Below, in pieces: positions 35,352 through 44,155 of a stretch of 64,000 nt of DNA; position 1 is the stretch's first letter; each line of letters starts with the position of its first letter. Under the pieces are notes generated by a model, which saw nothing but the letters and a program-made list of their open reading frames with translations, did no database searches and was not told the DNA's origin. Source of the DNA: Halogeometricum sp. S3BR5-2 (lineage in GTDB: Archaea > Halobacteriota > Halobacteria > Halobacteriales > Haloferacaceae). The stretch lies in the NCBI RefSeq assembly GCF_031624635.1, contig NZ_JAMQOQ010000005.1:62001-126000 (forward strand), read 5' to 3'. The position numbers and the translations under genes are program-made.

Positions 35352-36230
35352 CTACGCGGGCTTTCTCGCCTCGATGGTCGCCGAGACGATGTACTCCTCC
35401 AGGGGGAGCGAGTCGTCCCACTCGCCGATGAACTCGGCGCTCTCCTCCTTCGGGGAGATGTCCACGTCCTCGAACCCCGCGTCGGCCAGCATCGCGTCGA
35501 GGTCGTCGACGGTCGACGCGCCGGCGACGCAGGCGGCCACGGAGTCGGGGTCGTGGCGGACGCCCTCGGGGAGCGACGCGGTCAGCACCACGTCGGAGAC
35601 GGCGAGTCGGCCGCCGGGGCGGAGCGCCCGGTACGCCTCGCGGAACACCCGCGGTTTGTCCGGCGAGAGGTTGATGACGCAGTTCGAGACGACCACGTCG
35701 GCCGCCCCGTCGGACACGGGCAGGTGCTCTATCTCGCCGAGGCGGAACTCGACGTTCGTCGCGTCGTTCTTCCGGGCGTTCGCGCGGGCCTTCTCGACCA
35801 TCTCGGGCGTCATGTCGACGCCGACGACGCGCCCCGACTCGCCCACCTCGCGGGCGGCGAGGAAGCAGTCGAACCCGGCGCCGGACCCGAGGTCGAGAAC
35901 CGTCTCGCCGGGTTCGAGGGCGGCGAGGGCGTTCGGGTTGCCGCACCCGAGTCCGAGGTCCGCCCCGTCGGCGACGGCGGCCACGTCGTCGTCGGTGTAG
36001 CCGAGGGCCGTCGAGTCGGCGCCGTCCGTCGCGTCGGGGTCGGCGTCACAGCATCCGCCCTCGCCGCAGTCGGACGAGTCGGAGTCCGACTCGGCCGCGG
36101 TGTCCGACGCGGTATCGGAGGCGGCGATTCGGGCGTAGCGCTCGCGGACGGCGCGTCGCTGTTCGTCGGGGTCGAGGCCGGACGTCGCCTCCGCCGCGTC
36201 CGCCGACCCGTCGTTCCGGGCGTCGCTCAT
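35352..36230 (-). CDS. arsM: Arsenite methyltransferase ArsM
   Basis: A 292-residue ArsM that methylates As(III) with SAM. Motif I is LDLGSGAGFDC. The three family cysteines correspond to Cys96 (LGLGCGNP), Cys184 (VSNCVINLSPDK) and Cys234 (AACVAGA). The N-terminal region carries an extra Cys55/Cys60/Cys61 cluster (DCGEGGCCD), probably for binding arsenic. Its ATG overlaps the arsC stop (ATGA), so it is the last gene of an arsR-arsC-arsM operon. Confidence 0.92.
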   Translation of the reverse strand: MSDARNDGSADAAEATSGLDPDEQRRAVRERYARIAASDTASDTAAESDSDSSDCGEGGCCDADPDATDGADSTALGYTDDDVAAVADGADLGLGCGNPNALAALEPGETVLDLGSGAGFDCFLAAREVGESGRVVGVDMTPEMVEKARANARKNDATNVEFRLGEIEHLPVSDGAADVVVSNCVINLSPDKPRVFREAYRALRPGGRLAVSDVVLTASLPEGVRHDPDSVAACVAGASTVDDLDAMLADAGFEDVDISPKEESAEFIGEWDDSLPLEEYIVSATIEARKPA

Positions 36231-36697
36231 GCTCCCTCCGCCCTCGCCTCTATCTCGTCGAACAGGGCGACGACCCGCTCTTCTATCTCGTCGCGGACGG
36301 CCCGCGCGTCGTCCTCGTCGGCGCCGTCCGGGTCGTCGAGCGCCCAGTCGCGCACGTCGACGCCCGAGGAGGTGTCGAGTTCGAGCGTCGAACACCCCAT
36401 CGTCGCCACGAAGTCGCACGTCTCCAACTCCGCGGTGGATATCTCCCGCGGGGTCCGGTCCGAGAGGTCGAACCCCTCCTCGTCCATCAGTCGGACGACG
36501 ACGTCGTGGACGTGGTCGGCGGGGTGCGTCCCGCCGCTCAGAATCTCCACGCGGTCCTCGAGTCCGCGGCGGTCGCGCTCCCGTTCGGCGAAGGCGGCCG
36601 ACATCTGGCTCCGACCCGCGTTCTGCACGCAGACGAAGGCGACGCGGACGGCGTCGACAGGGTCCTCCTCGGGGGCGGCGCGGTCGGCGTCGCTCAT
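36227..36697 (-). CDS. arsC: LMW phosphatase-family arsenate reductase (ArsC-like)
   Basis: A 156-residue low-molecular-weight phosphatase fold. The P-loop is C-x5-R in VCVQNAGRSQ (Cys23, Arg29), and the acid is in WALDDP. Thioredoxin-linked ArsC needs two further cysteines; here only Cys94 and Cys102 (TCDFVATMGCS) follow, and the usual distal cysteine seven residues after the second is missing. It probably reduces arsenate with a different thiol. It overlaps both arsR and arsM by 4 nt. Confidence 0.85.
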   Translation of the reverse strand: MSDADRAAPEEDPVDAVRVAFVCVQNAGRSQMSAAFAERERDRRGLEDRVEILSGGTHPADHVHDVVVRLMDEEGFDLSDRTPREISTAELETCDFVATMGCSTLELDTSSGVDVRDWALDDPDGADEDDARAVRDEIEERVVALFDEIEARAEGA

Positions 36698-37068
36698 CGT
36701 TCCTCACCCCGCGTGGCGTCGAGGGCATCGACGAGTTTCGTCGCCCGCTCCGTCGGTCGGTAGTACCGCCACGTCCCCTGCTTTCGGCGCGAGATCAAGC
36801 CGGCCTCGGCGAGGTCCGACAGCGCGTGGCTGACGGCGCTGTCGCTCACCTCGAACCGCGGCGTTATCTCGCAGACGCACAGTTCCTCCTCGGCCGCGAC
36901 GAGGAGCCTGACGACCCGATAGCGGGTGTCGCTCCCGAGCGCTTTCAGCGTCTCCACGTCGCGCTCGACCGTCCGGTCGTTCACCCCCGTCGAACCCACG
37001 TCCGCCGTCCCGCAGCAGTCCCCGCTCTCCTCGACCGCCTCGCCGTCGAACTTCGCGCCTTGTACCAT
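36694..37068 (-). CDS. arsR: ArsR-type metalloregulator
   Basis: A 124-residue winged-helix repressor. The DNA-binding core runs TLKALGSDTRYRVVRLL to LISRRKQGTWRYY. ELCVCEI supplies Cys64 and Cys66, the classical ArsR As(III) site, and an N-terminal Cys18-Cys19 pair may be a third ligand. The ATG at 37068 has the promoter CCTATATG about 25 nt upstream with a palindromic operator between them. It is the first gene of the ars operon. Confidence 0.92.
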   Translation of the reverse strand: MVQGAKFDGEAVEESGDCCGTADVGSTGVNDRTVERDVETLKALGSDTRYRVVRLLVAAEEELCVCEITPRFEVSDSAVSHALSDLAEAGLISRRKQGTWRYYRPTERATKLVDALDATRGEER

Positions 37069-37089
37069 ATCTGAATAGATGAACAGATA
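37068..37089. promoter_or_regulatory. Candidate ArsR operator, TATCTG-N10-CAGATA
   Basis: A perfect inverted repeat overlaps the arsR start codon and the expected transcription start, just downstream of the TATA element. A repressor bound here would block polymerase, consistent with autorepression relieved by arsenite. Confidence 0.65.
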
Positions 37090-37091
37090 CT

Positions 37092-37099
37092 CATATAGG
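37092..37099 (-). promoter_or_regulatory. TATA element of the ars operon
   Basis: CCTATATG on the minus strand ends 23 nt before the arsR ATG, correct for a leaderless transcript. Confidence 0.65.
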
Positions 37100-37273
37100 T
37101 GTTTTGTCGCCCGAAAAAGACAGAGCGACCGACAGGACGGAAGGGAAGTGGGGAGGGGCAGGCGAGAACGGACGGGCGCAGGAGAGGAACGGACGAGGGG
37201 AGGAGAGATGGGAGAGCGGCGATGCCTCGCGTGGGCGTGCGAGAACACACTTAGTGAGCGGGCGAATCAAGGG

Positions 37274-37283
37274 TATTTTTATG
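37274..37283 (+). promoter_or_regulatory. TATA element of pcn
   Basis: TATTTTTATG begins 33 nt before the pcn ATG at 37307, correct for a leaderless transcript and one of the strongest TATA boxes in the window. Confidence 0.7.
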
Positions 37284-37306
37284 CCCGCTGTCGTAGCTGA
37301 GTCCAC

Positions 37307-38050
37307 ATGTTCAAGGCCATCGTGAGCGCCTCCACGCTCCGGGACGCGCTGGATTCGGTGAGCGTGCTCGTCGACGAGTGTAAGATCCGACTGAACGAGG
37401 ACGACCTGTCGATTCGGGCGGTCGACCCCGCGAACGTCGGCATGGTCGACCTGACGCTCGACGCCGCCTCGTTCGAGTCCTACGAGGCCGACGGCGGCGT
37501 CATCGGCGTCGACCTCTCGAAACTCGAGGACTTCGTCGGCATGGCGAACTCCGACCAGTTGGTCGAACTCGAACTCGACGAGGAGACGCGGAAACTGCAG
37601 ATTCGCATCGACGGCCTCACCTCGACGCTCGCGCTCATCGACCCCGACTCCATCCGGCAGGAACCGGACATTCCGGACCTCGACCTCGCCGCCGAAATCG
37701 TCCTCGAGGGCGCGCAACTGGACCGCGGCATCAAGGCCGCCGACATGGTCTCCGACCACGTCCGCCTCCGCGTCGACGACGAGGAGGACTCGTTCCACAT
37801 CCAAGCGCAGGGCGACACCGACGACGTCGACTTCCAACTCGACGCCGAGGACCTCATCGACCTCGCCTCGGGGACGGCCGACTCGCTGTTCTCCTTGGAC
37901 TACCTGAAGGACATGAACAAGGCCATCCCGAAGGACGCCGAGGTCACCATGGAACTCGGCGAGGAGTTCCCCGTGAAACTCCACTACCGCATCGCCGAGG
38001 GGCAGGGCAACGTCACGTACATGCTCGCCCCGCGCATCCAGAGCGACTAG
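37307..38050 (+). CDS. pcn: DNA polymerase sliding clamp (PCNA)
   Basis: PCNA of 247 residues, the homotrimeric clamp that tethers polymerase B/D, ligase and FEN1 to DNA. Typical segments are the N-terminal [27 protein letters not shown] and the C-terminal [19 protein letters not shown]. The window also holds both RFC small subunits that load it. It has its own leaderless promoter and is divergent from the ars operon. Confidence 0.97.
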   Translation: MFKAIVSASTLRDALDSVSVLVDECKIRLNEDDLSIRAVDPANVGMVDLTLDAASFESYEADGGVIGVDLSKLEDFVGMANSDQLVELELDEETRKLQIRIDGLTSTLALIDPDSIRQEPDIPDLDLAAEIVLEGAQLDRGIKAADMVSDHVRLRVDDEEDSFHIQAQGDTDDVDFQLDAEDLIDLASGTADSLFSLDYLKDMNKAIPKDAEVTMELGEEFPVKLHYRIAEGQGNVTYMLAPRIQSD

Positions 38051-38158
38051 GCGGGCGCGTCTCGGGGCGTTCGACCGGTCCTCGCTCTCGTCTCACTCTC
38101 TCCCTCTTTCTCTCCGACCCGGTCCCCGCCGCAGTCGTCCGCGGCGCCCTACGTCGTC

Positions 38159-39538
38159 CTACTTCGACTCGTTCGGCGCCGAGGGCGGCGTCGCGACGCC
38201 GAGCGCGCGTCCCGCGAGGATGGCGACGATGGGGAGCGCCAACAGCGCCCCGGCGACGAACGGCGACCAGTAGACGAGGACGTACAGCGCCGCCATCAGC
38301 GGCGGGCCGACGGTCCGTCCGAGGCTGCCGGCCCCCTGCGTGACGCCGAAGGCGTTCCCCTGCCTATCGGCCGGCACGGCCCGCGAGACGAGCGCCGACA
38401 GCGCGACGTTCAGGAGGCTGTTGCCGACCGAGAGACAGGCGAGGACCGTCAGGAGCACCGCCACGGGGCCGGTGAACCACGCCGGGCCGACGCCGGCCAG
38501 CGGAACGGCGCCGCCGACGATGTGCGAGAAGGGTATCGCGGCGAGGGCGGCGACGAGGAGGACGGCGCCGGCCAACGCGATGCGGCGCTCGGGGTAGCGC
38601 CGCGAGAGGCGGCCGACGAGGACGCCCTGATTCAGCACGCCGAGGACGCCGATGTAGGTGAGCAAGAGCGCCGTCTGCGTCTCGTCGTAGCCGAACAGGT
38701 CGGCGGCGTACGGGATGAACATGACCTGCACGCCCGAGAACGCCAAGGAGACGAGGAAGAAGGCGACCACGAGGCCGCGCAGCGACGGGTCGCGCAGGGC
38801 GGAGGTAAACTGGCCGACGAGCGTCGTGCGACCCGCCGTTCCGCGCTGTCTGTCGGGTTCGGGGAGGAACGCCGCGGTGGCGGCCAAGGCGAGGAGACTG
38901 AGACCGGCGGCGACGAAACTCGGCAGGGAGAAGCGCGTCGCCGGCACGAACGACGGGAACGCGGACCGCGCGAACGCGACGGCGGCGTCGCTGGCGGCGG
39001 CGCCGCCGATGGCCGGGCCGAAGACGAACCCGAGGCCGAACGCCGCTCCCACTAAACCGAGGGCGGCGGCGCGGCGTTCGGGGGTCGTCACGTCGGCGAT
39101 GTACGCCTGCGCGGTGGCGATGTTGCCGCCCATCGCCCCCGCGAGCATCCGGGAGGCGAACAGCGTCGAAAGCGCCGCCGTCGTCCCGAGGAGGAGTCCG
39201 ACTTCGGCGGCGAGGCCGAAGACGGTCCACGCGACGACGTTGCCGAAGAGGGACAACATGAGGACGGGTCGCCGGCCGCGCGCGTCCGAGAGGCGGCCCA
39301 GAAGCGGCGCGAAGAGGAACTGCATCAGCGAGTACGACGCCGCGAGCAGTCCGATGAGCACGTCGCTCACCGCGAAACTGCGGACGTAGAACGGGAGGAC
39401 GGGGATGACGACGCCGAACCCGAGCAAGTCGACGAACACGATGGCGACGACGATGGCGAGGGCGCGGCGGGGGGAGTCGACCGTCTCCGCGGCGGGCGTC
39501 GGCGCCCCGTCTCCGCTCGTCGCCTTCGATTCGCTCAC
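38159..39538 (-). CDS. MFS transporter, TetA-like
   Basis: A 459-residue major facilitator with 12 predicted helices. The N-half shows DLLGFGVVIPVLPFY and the loop 2-3 motif GRLSDARGRRPVL, with RMLAGAMGGNIATAQAYIAD, all of the drug:H+ antiporter (TetA-like) group. It probably exports a hydrophobic compound. The start is GTG at 39538, supported by CCTTTTAGTT about 27 nt upstream (39560-39570). Confidence 0.88.
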   Translation of the reverse strand: MSESKATSGDGAPTPAAETVDSPRRALAIVVAIVFVDLLGFGVVIPVLPFYVRSFAVSDVLIGLLAASYSLMQFLFAPLLGRLSDARGRRPVLMLSLFGNVVAWTVFGLAAEVGLLLGTTAALSTLFASRMLAGAMGGNIATAQAYIADVTTPERRAAALGLVGAAFGLGFVFGPAIGGAAASDAAVAFARSAFPSFVPATRFSLPSFVAAGLSLLALAATAAFLPEPDRQRGTAGRTTLVGQFTSALRDPSLRGLVVAFFLVSLAFSGVQVMFIPYAADLFGYDETQTALLLTYIGVLGVLNQGVLVGRLSRRYPERRIALAGAVLLVAALAAIPFSHIVGGAVPLAGVGPAWFTGPVAVLLTVLACLSVGNSLLNVALSALVSRAVPADRQGNAFGVTQGAGSLGRTVGPPLMAALYVLVYWSPFVAGALLALPIVAILAGRALGVATPPSAPNESK

Positions 39539-39559
39539 GGCGGAGAGACGGCCGGGGAG

Positions 39560-39570
39560 AACTAAAAGGG
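39560..39570 (-). promoter_or_regulatory. TATA element of the MFS gene
   Basis: CCCTTTTAGTT on the minus strand ends 22 nt before the GTG at 39538, supporting the non-ATG start. Confidence 0.5.
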
Positions 39571-39640
39571 CGCGAGCGGCGTGCGAGCGGTGCGCTCGGG
39601 AAGAGACGAATAGGCGAGGAAGGGCGGGACGGACCGCGTG

Positions 39641-40228
39641 TCAGCGGTGGCGGTCGATGACGCGCTTTGCCGACTGGGCTTTCTCCTTCCACCCGTAGCC
39701 GGCCTCGTAGACGTGGCGCTTGCTGTCGACCAGTTGACCGGGCGTGGCCTCCTCGAACCCGCCGCGGGACCACGTTCCGCTCTCTTCGAGCCACGACACG
39801 ACCTTCTCCCGCGTCTCCGACCACGAGAGACCGACCATCTCGTACCAGGCTATCATGGCGAAGACGGCGTTGTCGTGACACCCGGGGACGCTCCCGCGGC
39901 GGTAGATGGTCTTCATCGGTTCCGCGGTCGGTTCCGACACCTCCTCGCGGAACTCCTCGGCGGTCAAGAGGCGGAGCACGCCGTTGGCCTCCGACACCCG
40001 GCCGTCGCGCTTCAACCGTTCGAGGGCGGCGCGGTGGAGGTTGTCCCAGTCGCCGTGGACGTCGGATTCGAGGTCGTCCTCGGCGACGGGGCCGGCCGTG
40101 AGTCGCGCGACGGCGTCGACGTAGGCCTTCTCGACGGCGGGCCACGGTGTCCCCTCGAAGCGGCAGTCCACGTCGTGGAGGCTGTTGGTGGCCCGGCAGT
40201 CGGGGCACGGGTAGTCGAACTGCGGCAC
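39641..40228 (-). CDS. Conserved haloarchaeal protein with N-terminal zinc knuckle
   Basis: A 195-residue protein starting at GTG. The first residues FDYPCPDCRATNSLHDVDC hold three cysteines as a likely zinc knuckle, followed by helices and a region with CHDNAVFAMIAWYEMVGLSW. I do not recall a family function; it recurs beside priL in haloarchaea, as far as I remember. It is divergent from priL with 159 bases between the starts, so the pairing may be regulatory or incidental. Confidence 0.7.
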   Translation of the reverse strand: MPQFDYPCPDCRATNSLHDVDCRFEGTPWPAVEKAYVDAVARLTAGPVAEDDLESDVHGDWDNLHRAALERLKRDGRVSEANGVLRLLTAEEFREEVSEPTAEPMKTIYRRGSVPGCHDNAVFAMIAWYEMVGLSWSETREKVVSWLEESGTWSRGGFEEATPGQLVDSKRHVYEAGYGWKEKAQSAKRVIDRHR

Positions 40229-40387
40229 GTCGTCGGGGAGGGCGCGCGCCGTCTTAGGTGGTGCGGTGTGGGTTCGCGGCCGTTCGAGGGCCGGGTCGGG
40301 CGGGTCGGGAGACGGAGACGGAACCGGAACGGACCCGAGCCAATCGTCGTGTTTATTCGGTCAGACCGGCAACGACGAGCCGAACCG

Positions 40388-41524
40388 ATGGACCCGCACT
40401 TCGCCCGCTATCCGTTCTTCGACGGCGCGCGCGCCGCCGTCGGCGACGCGGACATCTCGCCGGCGGAACTCATCGCGGAGGACGCGCCCGCCGTCGAGCG
40501 GGGTCTAGAGCGGGTCGAACGCGCGCTGATGGAGGGCACCGTCGCTCCCGAGGACGACCGGCGCTGGACCGACCGCGAGGAACTGCTCTCCTACCCCATC
40601 GCGCGCATCCTCGTCTCCCTCGTGGACACCCCCGCCGCCGTCGACAAGTACGCCGCCGCGGAGGCCGCGACGGCGCACGGCCGCTTCCGGACGGACTTCG
40701 AGGCCGACGACGAGGGCCTGCGGAGCACGGGAACGCGAACCGTCTCGCTGGACGACGTGCTCCGCGAGTTCGACCTCTCCGGCGACGTGCGACCGGAGCG
40801 GGACGGACCGGGCGGAACGGGCCGAGAACGGCGGGGCGGCCGCGACCCCTCGCACTACTGGGTGGACGTGGGCGCGTACCTGACGCTCTCGACGGCCGAG
40901 TGGGGCGAGCGCTGGCGCCTCGTCAACCGCGAACTCGCCGCCGGCGACGTGCGCGTGGCCGACGAGGAACTCCGGCGACTGCTGGAGGAGGCGGTGCGCC
41001 GCCGCGTCGCCGAGGGCCTCCCGTTCTCGGTGCGCGAGAGCGCCGCGGGCGAGGAGATAGCCGACGCCCTGGAGGAAGAAGTGGCCGCGCTGCGGAACCT
41101 ACTGAACGACCACGACGCGGCCGGGGGCGCCGAGGTGGACGCCGTCGTCCCGGGTCTGTTCCCCCCATGCATGAAGGAGTTGGTCCAACGGGCCCGCGGC
41201 GGCGAGTCGCTCCCCTCCCACAGCGAGTTCTCGCTGGTCTCCTTCCTCGTCGCCCTCGGCATGGACGCGACGGAGGTGACCACGCTGCTCGGGGCCGACG
41301 GGGAAGCGGCGTCGCGGATGGAGACGCGCGTGGAGTACCTCGCCGACGCCGAGGGGGCGCAGTTCGCGCCGCCCTCCTGTGCGAGTATGCAGTCGTACGG
41401 CGACTGCGTGAACAGGGACGAGCGCTGCGAGACCATCTCGCACCCGCTGTCGTACTACGCGGGCGTCCTGCGGGACGCCGGCGAGGTGCGCGACTGGCGC
41501 GAGGCGGTCGCCGACGGGGACTGA
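40388..41524 (+). CDS. priL: DNA primase large subunit PriL
   Basis: The 378-residue regulatory subunit of archaeal primase, which with PriS makes RNA/DNA primers. Four cysteines for the [4Fe-4S] cluster are present: Cys261 (FPPCMKEL), Cys331 (PPSCASMQSYG), Cys340 (GDCVN) and Cys347 (ERCETISHPLSYY). The ATG at 40388 (MDPHFARYPFF) has GTTTATTCG about 35 nt upstream. The catalytic subunit PriS is not in the window. Confidence 0.95.
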   Translation: MDPHFARYPFFDGARAAVGDADISPAELIAEDAPAVERGLERVERALMEGTVAPEDDRRWTDREELLSYPIARILVSLVDTPAAVDKYAAAEAATAHGRFRTDFEADDEGLRSTGTRTVSLDDVLREFDLSGDVRPERDGPGGTGRERRGGRDPSHYWVDVGAYLTLSTAEWGERWRLVNRELAAGDVRVADEELRRLLEEAVRRRVAEGLPFSVRESAAGEEIADALEEEVAALRNLLNDHDAAGGAEVDAVVPGLFPPCMKELVQRARGGESLPSHSEFSLVSFLVALGMDATEVTTLLGADGEAASRMETRVEYLADAEGAQFAPPSCASMQSYGDCVNRDERCETISHPLSYYAGVLRDAGEVRDWREAVADGD

Positions 41525-41574
41525 CCCGCGAGTCGCTCCGAGAGAGGAGAACCGAACGACCGGGAGCGCCGCGC

Positions 41575-41772
41575 TCAGCGGTCAAGAACGAAGCCGATGA
41601 TACCCATCACCAGTACGAACAGCGCGAGGATGCCGACGAGCAGGAGGCCGCCGTCCCCGACGAGTCCGCCGTCGTTGTAGGTCGCACCGACGCCCACAAC
41701 GAGCGCGATGAAGAAGCCGACTGCGACGACGGAGACGACGATCTTGCGACGCATCTCCGCTTCGAGAGCCAT
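41575..41772 (-). CDS. Small two-helix membrane protein, DUF7472-like
   Basis: A 65-residue protein with two hydrophobic helices, VVSVVAVGFFIALVVGVGA and LLLVGILALFVLVMGIIGF, separated by a short glycine-rich turn. It resembles a small haloarchaeal membrane family (DUF7472 as I recall) with no known function. GCTTTTAG lies about 25-30 nt before the ATG at 41772. It is convergent with priL. Confidence 0.7.
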   Translation of the reverse strand: MALEAEMRRKIVVSVVAVGFFIALVVGVGATYNDGGLVGDGGLLLVGILALFVLVMGIIGFVLDR

Positions 41773-41916
41773 GCACCTGCCTTCCGCCGGCCGTTCTAAA
41801 AGCGCTTCGAAGAACGGTCGGTACTCCACGCGAAACGAGGGTTTACCTCCGTCGGGAACGTAGGAGAAGGTAACGAGAGAGCGGCCAGAGAGACGCTCTC
41901 TCGGCACGAATCACCC

Positions 41917-42654
41917 ATGACGCACACCCGAAACACACCCGCGTCGACAGCCCGTTCCGCACCCGCCGTCCGCCCCGTGAGGGGGATGACCACCTTCCCC
42001 GCCGAGGGGTTCGCCGGCCGCGCCCGCCGCGCCCGCGTCGAGGCGATGGCCATCCGACCGCTCAGAGACGGGCGGTACGTCGTCGAGACGGCCGGCGGAA
42101 CGTACGTCGTCGACGTGGAGACCGGAACCTGCACCTGCCCGGACAGCGCCATCAGACACGCCCGCTGTAAGCACCTGCGCCGCGTCGCCATCGAGATAAA
42201 CGAGGGGCTGATTCCGGCCCCCGGCGAGCGAACGAGCGTCTGCGCCGTCTGCGGTCGCCGGACGTTCGTCCCGATGTTCGATCCAGCGCCCGCCCTCTGC
42301 GAACGGCACGACCACGCCCCCGGCGACTTGGTGCGCGACAGGGAGACGAAGAGCCTCCTCGTCGTCGTCCGCGCGACGGGCGAACGGGCCGACGAGTCGG
42401 CCACCGGGGGCGGAAAACTCGTCGCCGACTACGAGAGCAACGCGAACTACGGCGGACACGAACCCGTCTTCGAGGCCGTCTACGTCGACTCGCTGCCCCT
42501 CTCGGGCGGCGTCGAGGACCTGGCGGGGCGGACGCGCTACCGCTTCCCCGCCTCGCGCCTCCGCCCGGTCGAGTCGGGGTTCGCCGACGCCGACGCGGTC
42601 CGGCATGCGACGGCGTCCGACCGGCCGGAGACGAGGCAAGCGTCGCTGGTCTGA
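41917..42654 (+). CDS. SWIM zinc-finger domain protein
   Basis: A 245-residue protein. The SWIM finger reads CTCPDSAIRHARCKH (C-x-C-x(n)-C-x-H), and a second pair CAVCGRR follows some 35 residues later. SWIM domains bind DNA or proteins; stand-alone haloarchaeal SWIM proteins are uncharacterised. The C-terminal half has no known domain. A second in-frame ATG at 41986 would give a shorter product starting MTTFPAEGF. Confidence 0.85.
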   Translation: MTHTRNTPASTARSAPAVRPVRGMTTFPAEGFAGRARRARVEAMAIRPLRDGRYVVETAGGTYVVDVETGTCTCPDSAIRHARCKHLRRVAIEINEGLIPAPGERTSVCAVCGRRTFVPMFDPAPALCERHDHAPGDLVRDRETKSLLVVVRATGERADESATGGGKLVADYESNANYGGHEPVFEAVYVDSLPLSGGVEDLAGRTRYRFPASRLRPVESGFADADAVRHATASDRPETRQASLV

Positions 42655-42738
42655 GGTCCAAGGGGCGTCAGACGCACGTCAGCGTACAGTGGAAACGAAG
42701 GGGTTCGAACCGAGCGCCGTCCGGCGTTCGGTGGCGCT

Positions 42739-43185
42739 TCAGTCGTCGTCGGCCGACTCCTCGCTCACGTCCGTCAGCCTGCTCTGGGCGGGGCCGCCGA
42801 CGAACGACTCGAACGCTTCCCCCTCCGCCAGCGCCGTCTCCTTTTTGACTCGGTAGTTGCCGCCGTCGGTCGTGTAGAGGTCGCCGGGGTGGAAGAAGTA
42901 CCAGTCCTCGCGGTCGAACCGGACGGCGATGCGGGCCTTCGCGCCGAAGTTCTGCGAGAAGTAGATGAGCGCCTCAACCTCCTCGCCCTGGAGATAGATG
43001 GGTCGACCGGAACTCGCCTTGGCCTCGATGGCGTAGAACACCTCGCCGTTGCCCGCGAGCACGTCCGGGAGTTCGCGGTCGGTCGCGCTCCCCGACGCCG
43101 GCGCGCGCATGACCGCGAACCCGGCCTCGTCGAGGCGGTTGACGAGTTCGCGCTCCCTGCGGTCGCCCTTTCGATTCGAGGACAT
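42739..43185 (-). CDS. hjc: Holliday junction resolvase Hjc
   Basis: A 148-residue archaeal Hjc, a dimeric nuclease that cuts four-way junctions in recombination. The catalytic set is [12 protein letters not shown] (Glu11 or Glu13), LPDVLA (Asp41) and YAIEAKA (Glu54, Lys56), the E-D-ExK pattern of the restriction-enzyme fold. ATG at 43185 ([10 protein letters not shown]); about 100 bases separate it from the divergent FNT channel gene. Confidence 0.94.
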   Translation of the reverse strand: MSSNRKGDRRERELVNRLDEAGFAVMRAPASGSATDRELPDVLAGNGEVFYAIEAKASSGRPIYLQGEEVEALIYFSQNFGAKARIAVRFDREDWYFFHPGDLYTTDGGNYRVKKETALAEGEAFESFVGGPAQSRLTDVSEESADDD

Positions 43186-43282
43186 GGACGACTCTCGACC
43201 GCCGCCGCTCTTAAATGAGACGAACGGCGTCGAACCGGACGGCAAGAGCACCTATCATCCCTCAACCCGAGAAGATTAACAG

Positions 43283-44107
43283 ATGAGCGAGACGGAAGGA
43301 AATGGCAGCGCGTCGTCGGACGAGCAGACGCCCAAGAGCGCCATTCTCGAGTCGGAGATAGAGCACGGATTGAACGAGCTACAGCGACCCTCGGGCGGGT
43401 TGTTCCTCTCGGCGCTGTCGGCGGGGCTGGACATCGGCTTCGGCCCCCTCCTGATGGCGACGGTGGCGACGCTCGCGGTGGGCGTCTGGACGGAGGTGAC
43501 GAGCACCATCGTCCTCGCGAACCTCTACGCCATCGGGTTCATCTTCGTCGTCCTCGGTCGGTCGGAGCTGTTCACCGAACACACCACGCTGGCGGTGATT
43601 CCGGTGCTCAACGGCGACGCCTCCGCCATGGAACTCGGCCGCCTGTGGGGCATCGTCTACGCCGGGAACGTCGCCGGCGCCGGCGTGTTCTCCGTCATCG
43701 CCGTCACCGTCGCCCCCTCGTTCGGCATCGTCGAACCGAGCGCGTTCGTCGAACTCGGCAAACAGCTCGTCGACCACCCCGTGGAGGCGAAGTTCACCGC
43801 CGCCATCCTCGCCGGGTGGCTGATGGGGCTGCTCTCGTGGCTGGTCTCCGCCGCCCAAGAGACCATCAGCCGGACGTTCTTCGTCTGGCTCGTCGCCACC
43901 ACCATCGGTATCGCCCACCTGCCGCACTGTATCGCCGGCATCGTCGAGGTGCTCCCGGCGATGCTGTTCTCGCCCGAAATCGGGTTCGTCACGTTCGCGG
44001 AGTTCATGCTCGTCTCCACGGTGGGGAACGCCATCGGCGGAACCGTCTTCGTCGCCCTCCTGAAGTACGGTCACGTCGTCCGCGGCACGGCCGACACCTC
44101 TCGGTGA
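43283..44107 (+). CDS. Formate/nitrite transporter (FNT) family channel
   Basis: A 274-residue pentameric-channel protein with six helices. FNT marks include GFIFVVLGRSELFTEHT, GNVAGAGVF and the central histidine region IAHLPHCIAG. The family moves formate, nitrite or hydrosulfide across the membrane; which anion is used here is unclear. An acidic cytoplasmic N-terminus of about 35 residues precedes helix 1. Confidence 0.9.
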   Translation: MSETEGNGSASSDEQTPKSAILESEIEHGLNELQRPSGGLFLSALSAGLDIGFGPLLMATVATLAVGVWTEVTSTIVLANLYAIGFIFVVLGRSELFTEHTTLAVIPVLNGDASAMELGRLWGIVYAGNVAGAGVFSVIAVTVAPSFGIVEPSAFVELGKQLVDHPVEAKFTAAILAGWLMGLLSWLVSAAQETISRTFFVWLVATTIGIAHLPHCIAGIVEVLPAMLFSPEIGFVTFAEFMLVSTVGNAIGGTVFVALLKYGHVVRGTADTSR

Positions 44108-44155
44108 CGCCGCGGCGACCCTAGGGTTAACTCCCGCGCCGTGCTATTCGGCGGC

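Noticed and set aside
42695-42730. GGTTCGAACC resembling a tRNA T-loop
   Set aside because: No matching acceptor, anticodon or D arms can be folded around it, and the stem next to the loop does not pair.
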